Below, piece after piece: positions 16,488 through 26,096 of a stretch of 42,812 nt of DNA. Source of the stretch: Chlorobiota bacterium (lineage in GTDB: Bacteria > Bacteroidota > Bacteroidia > Bacteroidales > F082). Position 1 is the stretch's first letter. Every line of letters starts with the position of its first letter. The position numbers and the translations under genes were made by a program. The DNA lies in the NCBI GenBank assembly GCA_030596395.1, contig JAUVKF010000023.1, forward strand, positions 1-42,812, written 5' to 3'. The notes beneath the pieces are model-generated. The model made no database searches. It was not told the DNA's origin and saw nothing but the letters and a program-made list of their open reading frames with translations.

Positions 16488-17944
16488 CTATCGCACAAGC
16501 GGATGCTTGCGCTGGTTATGTGTTTGGGGGTTTGTCAGTTTAACACCAACGATTAAAACTAAAGTCGCTATAATAAAAGCCGGTATAAATGATGATTTTG
16601 CCTGAAATTGCTCTGGTGAAACAATGCCCCAGGTGAAGAAGAAAATATTTACAATAAAACCTGATAATATGCTCCATAGCGCTGCTCTCCGGTAAGCGAA
16701 TGCCTTTTTGCTAATCAATGCAAATAAGGTAATTGGTGCAAAAATGGTGATGGTTGAAATGCCAACAACCATCAAATCAACAATATTCGGGAATACCAGG
16801 GAGATAAATAATGCAATAAGACCAAATATGATTGTTGCAATCCTGATCATCAAATGAGCCTTTTCCTTGGATACTTCTCCTTTTTTCTTACCCCAACCCA
16901 CAAAATCTTTAACTGCCGAAATGGAAATGATATTCAGGAAACTATCGCCAGATGACATCAATGCCGATAACAAACCCACAATCGCAAATGCCATGATAAA
17001 TCCGGTACTGTGGCAGTCGATAAATAAATAGGCCACATCTGCACTTTGATCTTCAGTAAGGTTATAATCCAGTACCAGTTTCATGGTCATGCCAACCAGT
17101 GGAAAAATTATGTAAAAGGGCAACATACCCATACCCGACCAAAAACTTACTCTTTTAGCTACTTTTTCATCCTTTGCAGCTAATATTCGCTGCCACACAT
17201 CCATTCTTACCAGCACCGACCATGAGAGGAAAATGAACAATGCAATAAGGAATGCCGGCCCATAAAAAGTACCGTTCAGGAAGTTTGCAGGTAGTTCACT
17301 TAATCGCTCAAACATCGCTGTGTCGGTAATAATACCGGGTACAAAAATAAAAATGATCATGATGACAATAGCAATGAACTGGATAGAATCAGTAATAATT
17401 ACTCCTGATAATCCGGCGATAGCCGTATAAAGTATAATGATCACTGCCGAGATGATAGCTGCAGTTGTAAAGCCGATCTCAAAAGAAAACTTCAACAGGC
17501 TGGCCATTGCCACAAACTGGGCGCACAGGATAAAGAAAAAGATAAAGATGTTAACACCACTTACCGTCGCAGAAAAAACTCTCGCAAACTAACCTCATCA
17601 GCAGAGGTATATTTGTGGTTCAGGAAATGCGGAAAACTATAAATGTTATGTTTAGCACCATAAGCCCTTATTTTTCCGGCAAAACGTGTCATAATCATAA
17701 AACCGATGACGTAGGCAATACCGATACCAACTGCTGCAAAGCCCGATTCATAGCCCATTGCCATCAAACCGATGGAAGTTCCACCACCAACAAGGGTTGC
17801 AAGCATGGTAAAAACAAGAGGAAGGGTTTTAGTATTCCGGTTGTTAACAAGGTATTGCTCAAAGTCGGAAGTGCGTAAGTGCCGGAGAGCCAGCACAACA
17901 ATGACCGCCAAATAGATTACTATCCAGATTATTAACCAGTTCAT
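16488..17944 (-). pseudogene. Sodium:solute symporter (SSS family), frameshifted
   Basis: Two adjoining frames make up one transporter. The N-terminal piece (17944-17561) starts MNWLIIWIVIYLAVIVVLAL, has TLVGGGTSIGLMAMGYESGF, and breaks off after SLREFFLRR. The C-terminal piece (open from about 17575 to 16488) contains VSGVNIFIFFFILCAQFVAM, RMDVWQRILAA and SSGDSFLNIISISAVKDF, all typical of SSS carriers. The break falls at CGAGAGTTTTTT (minus strand, about 17573-17584): removing one GA gives SLRVFSATVSGVN without a gap, so a dinucleotide duplication is the simplest explanation. The rejoined length is close to 485 residues, normal for the family. A sequencing error is possible; the substrate is unknown. 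Confidence 0.8.
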
Positions 17945-17992
17945 AGGCAGGCATAAAAAACGGTAAAAATATAATTGTTCAAAATGATTTTC

Positions 17993-19570
17993 TTAATCAA
18001 ACCTCTCATTAATGTATTCATTAACTTCTGTTAAAGAGGTAATTTCCTGAGATGAATTACCAGAGCGCACATAAAACTTTTCCACCATCTGTCCTTGTTT
18101 GTTTTTCGTTTTCATAAACAGGGCAGACGAACCGGGGAATATTTGGATTACGCATATGGTTTGGTTATTAATTACAGGTAGCTGCATTAACAGGTGCTTG
18201 TTCGAAAATTTGATTCCGTATTGATTATTGATCATCTTACGCAAATGCAACTCAAAATAATCGGCATCCTGCTTTTTCAGAGTTTTAAAATCAGGCTCCA
18301 GACCAATAATTTCCAAATCATCGTTTACACCGATAAATAATGTTCCTCCTTTCGCATTGGCGAAGGCTGCAATACTTTTCATGATTACATCTTCCAATAC
18401 TTTATTTACTTTTTCTTCACGGTAATCCCAACGCAATGATGATTTAAATTCAATATGTTCCGTTTCTCCCTGACTTATAATTGATGCGATTTCATTATTT
18501 GCTAAAGATTTTAAAATGCCGCCGACAGGATGTTTCATTTTCTTATACTTATTGTATGTAGTCAGGAAGGCAAACAATGCAAAAAGCAATAAAAGAATTA
18601 CTGCATATAAAAAAGCCTCTTCTAATTTTTGCTTCGAGTTGTCAAGGTCCTCTTTCGAGATCGTTAAAACATAGCCTTTTACACCCAATTGAGGCGTAAT
18701 GGTATCAAACCTTGAATAATACAATTGATTGAATTGATTAAATTGAAAAGTATGTGGATTTTCAGAAAACATTTCTTTCCATGCACCATAATTATCTTTA
18801 ATATTTTCTTCCAGTATCCTGAAGGCTGTTATCATTGCTGTGTCTTTGGTCCTTATCGGACTTACAATATTCTCGTCTTTTGTAATTACAGAAACAAGCG
18901 GGTTTTCAAACAGTAATATCCTTGAAAAACGATTACTGATCTCGGAGGTTTTATAAATAAGTGCAGCTATGTCAACATCATCGCCGGTTTTAAGCCGGAA
19001 GACATTAAACAGCAGGTCATGCCTGTCGGGCAAAGTACTTTTGGCTGCTCCCCACATATATTCTCCTTCAGTTAATTGCGCCATAATTTTTGCCGACCCA
19101 AAATTACTTTCATCCATAAAGTTGTTGTAAGTATCCGTCCAGTTCCCATTGGGTATTGGTTCCTGGTTTTGGTCGATTCGTTGCCAATTTATCAAACTAT
19201 CGGTTAAACTGTTATAGGTATAAACCCACGAATCCTGATCACGTATAATCACATAATTCATATCATCACCATACAGTACTACACCATAGAGCAAATCATT
19301 TTTTGAGGTTAGTTCAGAAAAATACCGGTTCAGGCTTTCAACGGGCAATTTATCAACATGAATCAGCGCAACATCCGATTTTAATTTAGTAGCTGTTGAT
19401 TCTACATTATTTAAAAATAATCCCAGGTCGGGCCTGAATTGCTCGGAAGTATTACAAATGATCTCTTCAGGAAAAAGTTTTTTGTTTTTCTCATTGATAT
19501 AAAGATACATGATAACTAACGCAAGCAATATAAATATGACTGTTATCCAGGTCCCGGGTCTTTTTATCAT
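17993..19570 (-). CDS. Membrane sensor with cytoplasmic AlbA_2 (Schlafen-type) domain
   Basis: A 525-residue protein with an uncommon layout. TM1 (about 8-25) and TM2 (about 320-339, LYAVILLLLFALFAFLTTY) enclose a ~290-residue extracytoplasmic region that resembles Cache-like sensors in size and in ending just before TM2 with a strand (GVKGYVLTISKEDLD). Inside the cell, residues 366-490 form an AlbA_2/divergent AAA_4 domain: GETEHIEFKSSLRWDYR, IMKSIAAFANAKGGTLFIGV and NDDLEIIGLEPDF are the signature segments. AlbA_2 domains are linked with nucleic-acid binding and, in Schlafens, with RNA cleavage. No kinase, cyclase or GGDEF domain is present. A signal-responsive DNA- or RNA-binding membrane protein is inferred. 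Confidence 0.8.
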   Translation of the reverse strand: MIKRPGTWITVIFILLALVIMYLYINEKNKKLFPEEIICNTSEQFRPDLGLFLNNVESTATKLKSDVALIHVDKLPVESLNRYFSELTSKNDLLYGVVLYGDDMNYVIIRDQDSWVYTYNSLTDSLINWQRIDQNQEPIPNGNWTDTYNNFMDESNFGSAKIMAQLTEGEYMWGAAKSTLPDRHDLLFNVFRLKTGDDVDIAALIYKTSEISNRFSRILLFENPLVSVITKDENIVSPIRTKDTAMITAFRILEENIKDNYGAWKEMFSENPHTFQFNQFNQLYYSRFDTITPQLGVKGYVLTISKEDLDNSKQKLEEAFLYAVILLLLFALFAFLTTYNKYKKMKHPVGGILKSLANNEIASIISQGETEHIEFKSSLRWDYREEKVNKVLEDVIMKSIAAFANAKGGTLFIGVNDDLEIIGLEPDFKTLKKQDADYFELHLRKMINNQYGIKFSNKHLLMQLPVINNQTICVIQIFPGSSALFMKTKNKQGQMVEKFYVRSGNSSQEITSLTEVNEYINERFD

Positions 19571-19598
19571 CTAATTGATATTTGTGAACGAAAGTAAT

Positions 19599-20540
19599 TT
19601 ATTCTTCCAAATACTTTATGTTTCTTTTTAGCCCTTCATATCCAGCCCTTTTGACTGCACTATTTTCAAACAGTTTATTGAATTGCTCCTCGCTCAGGTT
19701 TTGCCAGTTGCTTTTCCTCATTGCAATTAATTCTTCAGTAAGCTTGAAAAGTGGTTCCTGATGAATTTTGGAATTTCTATTCCATGGACAAACATCCTGG
19801 CAAATATCGCAACCGAATATCCAATGGTTGAATTTACTTTTGAATTCAACCGGAATATCTTTTTTATTTTCAATAGTTAAATAAGAAATACATTTCCGGG
19901 CATCCAGTTTAAATGGCTCAAGCGCCTCTGTCGGGCATGCTTCAATACATAAAATACAACTCCCACAGAAATTTTTTTCAGCAACATTTTGATCATACTC
20001 CAACTCCAGATCAATAAAAATATGGCCAATAAAAAAAAATGAACCACCTTTCCGGTTGATCAGCATCGTGTTTTTACCAATAAAACCCAGCCCACTTTTG
20101 TGTGCCCAGGCACGATCAAGTACCGGTGCCGAATCAACAAAAATGCGGGAACTTCGCTTTCCTGTTATTTCTTCGATTATGTGTAATAATTGAAACAGTT
20201 TATCTTTAACTACTCCGTGATAATTAACTCCATACGCATAGCTTGAAATTTTATAATTATCGGTTTCCGGCAGTTTGTGTTCCGGTGCATATGGATAGAG
20301 AACGGATATTATTGATTTCGTTCCTTCAACCAATTTTGTTGAATTGTAGCGTTTTTCTTTGTTCCTTTCCAGGTAGCTCATTTCGCCATGCATACCTTCA
20401 TCCAGCCATTTTTCCATTCTTAATTCATCATCAATTAAATGACTTGCCTTGGAAATTCCACACTCGAAAAAACCCAATAGTCTGGCTTTTTCTTTAATAA
20501 AAGATGAAGGAAGTAATCGCTGTTGGTCAAGGATTGACAT
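19599..20540 (-). CDS. queG: Epoxyqueuosine reductase QueG
   Basis: A cobalamin- and iron-sulfur-dependent enzyme catalysing the last step of tRNA queuosine synthesis (epoxyqueuosine to queuosine). The 313-residue product has the family's DSAPVLDRAWAHKSGLGFIG block (136-155, with the conserved Asp) and two 4Fe-4S sets: C192, C195, C198, C202 (CGSCILCIEACP) and C217, C244, C247, C251 (CDICQDVCPWN). The C-terminal HEAT-like tail of longer QueG proteins is absent, which is common. It lies 28 bases upstream of the membrane sensor gene and may share its transcript. Confidence 0.93.
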   Translation of the reverse strand: MSILDQQRLLPSSFIKEKARLLGFFECGISKASHLIDDELRMEKWLDEGMHGEMSYLERNKEKRYNSTKLVEGTKSIISVLYPYAPEHKLPETDNYKISSYAYGVNYHGVVKDKLFQLLHIIEEITGKRSSRIFVDSAPVLDRAWAHKSGLGFIGKNTMLINRKGGSFFFIGHIFIDLELEYDQNVAEKNFCGSCILCIEACPTEALEPFKLDARKCISYLTIENKKDIPVEFKSKFNHWIFGCDICQDVCPWNRNSKIHQEPLFKLTEELIAMRKSNWQNLSEEQFNKLFENSAVKRAGYEGLKRNIKYLEE

Positions 20541-20781
20541 TGGATAAAATTACAGAATTACTGTTATTAACGTCAGTTCGATTTAAGACAATTAATTAAA
20601 AACTTCATAAACAGTGTCTTGTTTCTTTATGTCTACTTGGAGTGGTGGAGTACCGGAGTAGTAATTACTTCAATATAGATACATAATTACTCCAATACTC
20701 CATTACTCCTATTTTATCTAATAAAGTAAAGCCATGCTCTTAATTTGTTGACACATTTTCTTATGTCAAACTTACGTTCTA
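20541..20781. other. 241-base gap between ruvB and queG
   Basis: Contains the second ACTCC-word hairpin (20639-20709). No ORF or RNA gene is seen. Confidence 0.6.
20639..20709. repeat. Intergenic hairpin with ACTCC-word arms, copy 2
   Basis: The left arm (20639-20667) carries three GGAGT words and ends TAATTA; the right arm (20684-20709) carries three ACTCC words beginning TAATTACTCC. The arms pair over about 22-26 positions with a few mismatches and a 3-base bulge. It shares words and design with 10606-10667. Confidence 0.65.
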
Positions 20782-21804
20782 CTAAAATAACTTGCCTTGA
20801 TCGGGGCTAATTGCAATGCCGAGGTGTTTATAGGCTAATTCTGTGGCCTTGCGCCCCCGGGGTGTCCGCATGATATATCCTTCCTGAATAAGAAAAGGTT
20901 CATAAACCTCTTCAATTGTGCCTGCTTCTTCGCCTACAGCAGTTGAAATAGTTGTTAAACCAACAGGGCCTCCACTAAATTTTTCTATTATGGTAACAAG
21001 AATTTTATTATCCATTTCATCGAGGCCATATTTATCTACATTTAATGCTTCCAATGCATGTTGAGAAATGGGCATGTCTATCTGGCCTGTACCTTTTATC
21101 TGCGCAAAATCTCTTACCCGTCTCAAAAGCAGGTTGGCAATTCTTGGGGTTCCCCTGCTCCTTCCGGCTATTTCTGTTGAAGCATCATCATCAATATCGA
21201 CTTTTAAAATTGAGGCTGAGCGTTTGACAATACCTGCTAATACTGGTGTTTCATAATAAGAAAGGCGCGAATTAATACCAAAACGAGAGCGTAATGGAGC
21301 AGTGAGCAGACCCGAGCGAGTTGTTGCGCCAATCAGTGTAAAAGGATTTAGCGTTATCTGAACCGACCGGGCATTAGGCCCGGTTTCTATCATGATATCT
21401 ATTCTGAAATCTTCCATTGCCGAATAGAGGTACTCCTCAACAACCGGACTTAACCGATGGATTTCATCAATGAATAAAACATCATTTTCGTTCAGATTTG
21501 TAAGCAATCCGGCCAGGTCGCCCGGTTTGTCCAATACAGGGCCTGAGGAAGTTATAATATTAGCACCCAGTTCGTTTGAAATAATGTATGATAAGGTAGT
21601 TTTTCCCAGGCCTGGTGGGCCATGCAGCAAAACATGATCAAGGGCATCTCCCCTTTGTTTGGCTGCTTCTACAAAGATTTTCAGGTTTTCAACAACTTTG
21701 TTCTGACCGGCAAAACTCTCAAATTGTCCGGGTCTGAGTACTTTTTCTATTTCAATTTCTGCCTTGCTAAGGTGATCCCTTTTAGCATCCAGATTATCGT
21801 TCAT
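20782..21804 (-). CDS. ruvB: Holliday junction branch-migration helicase RuvB
   Basis: The AAA+ motor of the RuvAB complex, which drives branch migration of Holliday junctions. The 340-residue product starts at ATG 21804 ([10 protein letters not shown]), chosen over an ATG 30 bases upstream because the family N-terminus [12 protein letters not shown] then sits at the usual distance. Walker A is GPPGLGKT, Walker B is FIDEIHRL, sensor 1 is GATTRSG, and the C-terminal winged helix contains [11 protein letters not shown] and [22 protein letters not shown] box (21823-21830, minus strand) lies just upstream. Confidence 0.96.
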   Translation of the reverse strand: MNDNLDAKRDHLSKAEIEIEKVLRPGQFESFAGQNKVVENLKIFVEAAKQRGDALDHVLLHGPPGLGKTTLSYIISNELGANIITSSGPVLDKPGDLAGLLTNLNENDVLFIDEIHRLSPVVEEYLYSAMEDFRIDIMIETGPNARSVQITLNPFTLIGATTRSGLLTAPLRSRFGINSRLSYYETPVLAGIVKRSASILKVDIDDDASTEIAGRSRGTPRIANLLLRRVRDFAQIKGTGQIDMPISQHALEALNVDKYGLDEMDNKILVTIIEKFSGGPVGLTTISTAVGEEAGTIEEVYEPFLIQEGYIMRTPRGRKATELAYKHLGIAISPDQGKLF

Positions 21805-21921
21805 TTTGCCGATATTAAAAAACAAAATTAACAATTAGTTTGACACTTATTTTTTCATTACGTGAACGAAACAAAACAGTGGCAACTTTTTGAAAACTGC
21901 AATATCACCTGAATATACGGC

Positions 21922-21952
21922 TTGCTATGTATTGAAAAAAACCTTACATTAG
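21922..21952 (+). promoter_or_regulatory. Candidate promoter of the usp-SPOR-usp unit
   Basis: TTG (21922-21924) is followed after 20 bases by TACATTAG (21945-21952), a one-mismatch fit to TAnnTTTG with correct spacing. Transcription would start about 65 bases before ATG 22027. Confidence 0.45.
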
Positions 21953-22026
21953 CTACATGAACTGGCCTTAAGTGTGAAGCGTGGAGTTAATTACCTGTAA
22001 TTGAAGGCCCAATAAACACCACTACG

Positions 22027-22860
22027 ATGAAAACAATACTTGTCGCAAATGATTTTTCAAAAAATGCAGAGCATGCACTTGAATATGCCTTGGTATTTGC
22101 GAAAAAACTCAATTCAGGGATTCATTTAATTTGGGTTGACAATACGTTGTCAGATGAAATAACCATTGATACTATTGATCGCGAACTCAGAAAAGAGATT
22201 AAATCGTATGCTGACAAACTGATTGAAAAATATCAACCCAGGTTAGAAAATGGAAAAATAGAAATGCTATTCCGTAAAGGAAGAGTTTACCAGGAAGTAA
22301 CAAAAGCAGCAAGACAGATCAAAGCTGAAATGATATTTGCCGGCACACATGGCGTTTCTGGTTTTGAACAATATTGGATTGGCAGTAACGCGTACCGGAT
22401 TGTTACACAGGCTCCTTGCCCTGTTGTAACCATAAGAGGGGGATATAATTTTAAACCATCAATTTCAAATATTTTATTGCCCTTGGATAGTTCATTGGAA
22501 ACCAAGCAAAAGTTACCATACACCTGTGAGCTGGCAATTAATTTTGGAGCTAAAATCCATTTACTTGCTATTTACAATACTCCTTTAAATGTGGTTAGAA
22601 AACGAATTGACAGTATCGCTAAAGAGGCTGAAAAGTGCATGAAGACTGAAAAAGTGGATTATGTGATAAAACATTTAGAAGTAGATAATGTTGCACCTTC
22701 TATTGTAGATTATTCACTGAAAAATGATATTGATATCATTACTATCATGACAGACCAGGGAACAACTACTGCCAATAAGTTTTTAGGACCCTATGCTCAA
22801 CAATTAATAAACAATTCGTCCGTTCCTGTTATGAGCGTAAGGTCAAAAGAATATAGATAA
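22027..22860 (+). CDS. Universal stress protein, tandem UspA domains (first copy)
   Basis: A 277-residue cytoplasmic protein made of two Usp folds. Domain 1 (about 1-140) starts KTILVANDFSKNAEHALEYA and carries the ATP-binding-type loop GTHGVSGFEQYWIGSNAYRI, then APCPVVTIRG. Domain 2 (about 148-277) starts NILLPLDSSLETKQKLPYTC and is degenerate in the nucleotide loop. Usp proteins help cells survive starvation or oxidative stress; the ligand is unknown. It is the first gene of a three-gene unit whose third gene is a clear paralogue. Confidence 0.88.
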   Translation: MKTILVANDFSKNAEHALEYALVFAKKLNSGIHLIWVDNTLSDEITIDTIDRELRKEIKSYADKLIEKYQPRLENGKIEMLFRKGRVYQEVTKAARQIKAEMIFAGTHGVSGFEQYWIGSNAYRIVTQAPCPVVTIRGGYNFKPSISNILLPLDSSLETKQKLPYTCELAINFGAKIHLLAIYNTPLNVVRKRIDSIAKEAEKCMKTEKVDYVIKHLEVDNVAPSIVDYSLKNDIDIITIMTDQGTTTANKFLGPYAQQLINNSSVPVMSVRSKEYR

Positions 22861-22886
22861 TAACGAATCAGGATTGATCAGTAAAT

Positions 22887-23318
22887 ATGAAGCTTAAAAA
22901 ATATCTGGTAGTACTGTTAATATTAACAACATGGATGGTTTATGGACAGAATGCAAACCAGGGTAACATTAGTATAAATTCAGATCCAAGGATTGAGGAA
23001 CTGGTTAAACTTCATGTAGCATATAATGAGGCATTTCCATTTATGCCAGGTTATCGTATTCAAATATTCATGGAATCGGGCAATGAAGCTTTAAATCAGG
23101 CTGAAAAAGTAAAGGAAGTTTTTAATGAAAAGTATAAAAACAATAATGCTTATCTCATATTTGTTGCCCCCTATTACCGGGTACGCGTAGGAGATTTTAG
23201 AACACGTTTGGAGGCAGAAAAATTTTTGCAACAGATTATCAGAAAGTACCCAAATGCCTGGGTAATAAAAGATGAAATAAATTTTCCCGAATTAACAAAT
23301 TACCAAAAATCATATTAA
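22887..23318 (+). CDS. Small exported SPOR-like domain protein
   Basis: A 143-residue protein with a signal peptide (MKLKKYLVVLLILTTWMVYG, cleavage near GQNA) and one SPOR-like domain: the first strand GYRIQIFMESGNEALNQAEK, then FVAPYYRVRVGDFRTRLEAEKF and IIRKYPNAWVIKDEI. SPOR domains bind denuded peptidoglycan glycan strands at division sites. It lies 26 bases after the first usp gene and 1 base before the second. Whether it has a septal role is not shown. Confidence 0.82.
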   Translation: MKLKKYLVVLLILTTWMVYGQNANQGNISINSDPRIEELVKLHVAYNEAFPFMPGYRIQIFMESGNEALNQAEKVKEVFNEKYKNNNAYLIFVAPYYRVRVGDFRTRLEAEKFLQQIIRKYPNAWVIKDEINFPELTNYQKSY

Positions 23319-23319
23319 A

Positions 23320-24168
23320 ATGAATAAAACATTAGTTGTCGGCATTGATTTCTCTGATTGTTCGATTAATGCGCTCGAACATGCAATCACAATTGCCCAA
23401 AAAGCAAGATCAGGAGTAACAATGGTATGGGTTAACCACCTTGATTATTCCAAAGAAATTTTTTCGGTAGAACCAAAACAACTGATTAAAGAAGTTGAAG
23501 GCCGGTTCGAAAAAATGATTAGGAAATATAAGAAAGAACTACATGGTATGCCACTTGAATTTCAAATCAGAAAAGGCAGGGTATATAAGGAGGTATGTGC
23601 AGTAGGTGAGGAATTAGATGCCTTTATGATTGTTATCGGAACTCATGGATCATCAGGATTTGAAGAATTCTGGATTGGGAGCAATGCCAACAGAGTTGTA
23701 TCATCCAGTAAACGACCTGTAATCACAATCCGTGGTGGTATTGATGTTGAGTCTAATTTGAATAAGATTGTTATGCCATTTGACAGCACCAAAGAAACCA
23801 GGCAAAAATTACCAATTACAGCATTACTGGCCAGATACTTTAATTCTGAAGTTCATATTGTTGGAATGTTTACTTCTTCGCTCGATGATATCAGATACCG
23901 TATCAGGAACTATGTTGCACAAGCTGAAGATTATTTTAAGGAAAATGATGTAAGGTATACTGTGTCTTTTCTTGAATCAGATAATATTACTGAAACAACA
24001 CTTAACTACGCCAAGAAAATAGAAGCCAACCTGATCGCTATTATGACAGAACAGGAAACTGAACTTTCCAATTTATGGCTGGGCCCATATTCTTCACAAA
24101 TGGTGAATCATTCTCCAATTCCGGTTTTAAGTATACATCCTGATAAAGGATTTCTTTATTACACTTAA
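23320..24168 (+). CDS. Universal stress protein, tandem UspA domains (second copy)
   Basis: A 282-residue paralogue of the protein at 22027-22860. The same marks occur in the same order: TLVVGIDFSDCSINALEHAI, the loop GTHGSSGFEEFWIGSNANRV, then KRPVITIRGG and a second domain starting KIVMPFDSTKETRQKLP. Only one base separates its ATG from the stop of the SPOR gene, which points to translational coupling. It is convergent with rng; no strong terminator is seen in the 97-base gap. Confidence 0.88.
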   Translation: MNKTLVVGIDFSDCSINALEHAITIAQKARSGVTMVWVNHLDYSKEIFSVEPKQLIKEVEGRFEKMIRKYKKELHGMPLEFQIRKGRVYKEVCAVGEELDAFMIVIGTHGSSGFEEFWIGSNANRVVSSSKRPVITIRGGIDVESNLNKIVMPFDSTKETRQKLPITALLARYFNSEVHIVGMFTSSLDDIRYRIRNYVAQAEDYFKENDVRYTVSFLESDNITETTLNYAKKIEANLIAIMTEQETELSNLWLGPYSSQMVNHSPIPVLSIHPDKGFLYYT

Positions 24169-24265
24169 TTGAGAATCAGATATAAAACCAAAAATTGATT
24201 TTAAAACGATCTATATAATTCTGGAAGTTGCCTCGAAGAAATCCTTTTAGTGGAATTCTGTATGG

Positions 24266-25816
24266 TTATGTAATTTCTTCTCCGTTTTTGTTGACGAACT
24301 GATACTGAAGCAAATGGAAGTTTTTCACTTGTTTGATTTTAATCCATTTTTTGTATCTCATATACCATTTCATCTGTATTGAGCTGATATTTCCTTTTTT
24401 AAGGTACGATTCCACAAATGGGTGTACTGATAGCGTAAGTTTCTTTTCATTCTGATCCTGAATTAGATAATCCAGGTTATTTTCAATGTCGTCAATCAAA
24501 ATCATGCTGCTTTTTACCTTCCCGGTACCCTTACAAACCGGACATTGTTCCAGAACAGGGACCATCATTTCGGGCCTGACACGCTGCCGTGTAATTTGTA
24601 CCAATCCAAATTTGCTTGGCGGAAGTATGGTGTGTTTTGCCCGATCCTTCGCCATTTCTTCCTTTAATTTCTGGTATAAACTTTTCCGGTTTTTCGCCTC
24701 ACGCATATCAATGAAATCAACCACAATAATTCCACCCATGTCACGTAAGCGAAGCTGCCTGGCTACTTCAACGGCCGATTCAAGGTTAACGGTTAATGCA
24801 TTTTGTTCTTGCGAGTTCTCTTTATTAACCCTGTGCCCACTGTTAATATCAATAACATGTAATGCTTCGGTGTGCTCAATAATAAGATAAACCCCACTTT
24901 TAATAGTCACGGTTTTGCCAAAAGAACTTCTGAGTTGCCTCTCAATCCCAAAATATTCAAATATTGGCACTTTACCTTTGTACTTTTTAACTATATCTTT
25001 TTTTTCAGGAGATATCTGACCTATTAAACTTTTAGCTTCTTCATAAAGAACAGGATCGTTAATGTAAACGCTGTTAAACGATTCGTTAAGATTATCTCTT
25101 AACATTACAGAAGTCCTGTCCAGTTCGCTAAGTACTTTTTGCGGCGCCTTGATATGTGGAAGCTTTTTTAATACCCTTTCCCATTTTTCAACCAAATTTC
25201 TCAAATCAGTATCCAGCTCAGCTACCTTTTTGTTTTCTGCAACTGTGCGGATAATAACGCCGTAATTATTTGGTTTTATACTGAGGATTAGTCTTTTAAG
25301 TCGACTTCTTTCGTCTTTGCTCTTTATTTTTTGAGAAATAGAAATTTTGTTCGAAAACGGGAGCAAAACGATAAACCTGCCTGGAAAAGAAATTTCGGTT
25401 GTAATTCTTGGTCCTTTTGTCGAAATAGGCTCTTTTGCTATCTGTGTGATTATCTGTTGGCCAGAGGTTAATACCTGGGTTATTTTACCGGTTTTTTCAA
25501 TGTCTTTCTCCGGTTTAAATTTATCAACGGTAAGGTGCTGCGCTTTATCTTGTAAAGCCAGTTTGGTGTATTTATTTAATGACCGTACCTGTGGGCCTAA
25601 ATCAAGGTAATGTAGAAAAGCATCTTTTTCGTGACCAACATCAACAAAAGCAGCATTAAGGCCTGGCATTATCTTTTTTACTTTTCCAAGAAATACATCA
25701 CCAACACTAAAATTGTTGTTTGTCTGATCTTTATGAAGTTCTACAAGGGATTTGTCCTCAAGCAGCGCAATATTAACCTCCGAAACATTTGAATCTATAA
25801 ATAATTCTTTGTTCAC
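24266..25816 (-). CDS. rng: Ribonuclease G/E family endoribonuclease
   Basis: An endoribonuclease of the Rne/Rng family, acting in 16S rRNA 5' maturation and mRNA turnover. In 516 residues it has an N-terminal S1 domain (VGDVFLGKVKKIMPGLNAAFVDVG is interrupted as usual by an insert), the 5'-sensor region, the DNase I-like catalytic core with IIVVDFIDMRE, and the Zn-link CPVCKGTGKV. It has no long RNase E-type C-terminal scaffold, so it is RNase G-like. It lies downstream of HU and the COX24-like gene but beyond their terminator. Confidence 0.92.
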   Translation of the reverse strand: MNKELFIDSNVSEVNIALLEDKSLVELHKDQTNNNFSVGDVFLGKVKKIMPGLNAAFVDVGHEKDAFLHYLDLGPQVRSLNKYTKLALQDKAQHLTVDKFKPEKDIEKTGKITQVLTSGQQIITQIAKEPISTKGPRITTEISFPGRFIVLLPFSNKISISQKIKSKDERSRLKRLILSIKPNNYGVIIRTVAENKKVAELDTDLRNLVEKWERVLKKLPHIKAPQKVLSELDRTSVMLRDNLNESFNSVYINDPVLYEEAKSLIGQISPEKKDIVKKYKGKVPIFEYFGIERQLRSSFGKTVTIKSGVYLIIEHTEALHVIDINSGHRVNKENSQEQNALTVNLESAVEVARQLRLRDMGGIIVVDFIDMREAKNRKSLYQKLKEEMAKDRAKHTILPPSKFGLVQITRQRVRPEMMVPVLEQCPVCKGTGKVKSSMILIDDIENNLDYLIQDQNEKKLTLSVHPFVESYLKKGNISSIQMKWYMRYKKWIKIKQVKNFHLLQYQFVNKNGEEIT

Positions 25817-25929
25817 ATTAAATTTTATAAAATGTTACATCTGCAGCGACACTTTTGTGTAGCTTCTGTTTACGAGGGGATAAACTGCTGCTAAGCAAAC
25901 GATTTGTCGAAAGGAACTAATAAAAAAAT

Positions 25930-25964
25930 AATAACACAGTGTTAGTGCTTAACACTGTGTTATT
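25930..25964 (-). terminator. 15-bp intrinsic terminator after the HU/COX24-like pair
   Basis: AATAACACAGTGTTA (25930-25944) and its exact reverse complement (25950-25964) flank a 5-base loop. On the minus strand the stem is followed by ATTTTTTTATTAG. It would end the HU and COX24-like transcript and shield rng from read-through. Confidence 0.8.
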
Positions 25965-25981
25965 TAATACTTAAAGCAAGA

Positions 25982-26071
25982 TTATTTCTTTTTATGCCTG
26001 TTCTTACGTAAGCGTTTTTTACGCTTGTGCGTCGCCATCTTGTGCCTTTTCCTCTTTTTTCCGTTTGGCAT
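25982..26071 (-). CDS. 29-residue basic COX24/AURKAIP1-type ribosome-associated protein
   Basis: A tiny gene encoding MPNGKKRKRHKMATHKRKKR plus nine more residues (LRKNRHKKK). More than half of the residues are Lys or Arg. The KRKRHKMATHKRKKR core is the domain seen in mitochondrial mS38 (AURKAIP1/COX24) and in short proteins conserved across Bacteroidota, where a small-subunit ribosomal location is likely by homology. It lies 25 bases downstream of the HU gene on the same strand and ahead of the strong terminator, so it is probably co-transcribed. It is easily missed because of its size. Confidence 0.85.
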   Translation of the reverse strand: MPNGKKRKRHKMATHKRKKRLRKNRHKKK

Positions 26072-26096
26072 AATTTAATTTATTAAAAATTAGGTA

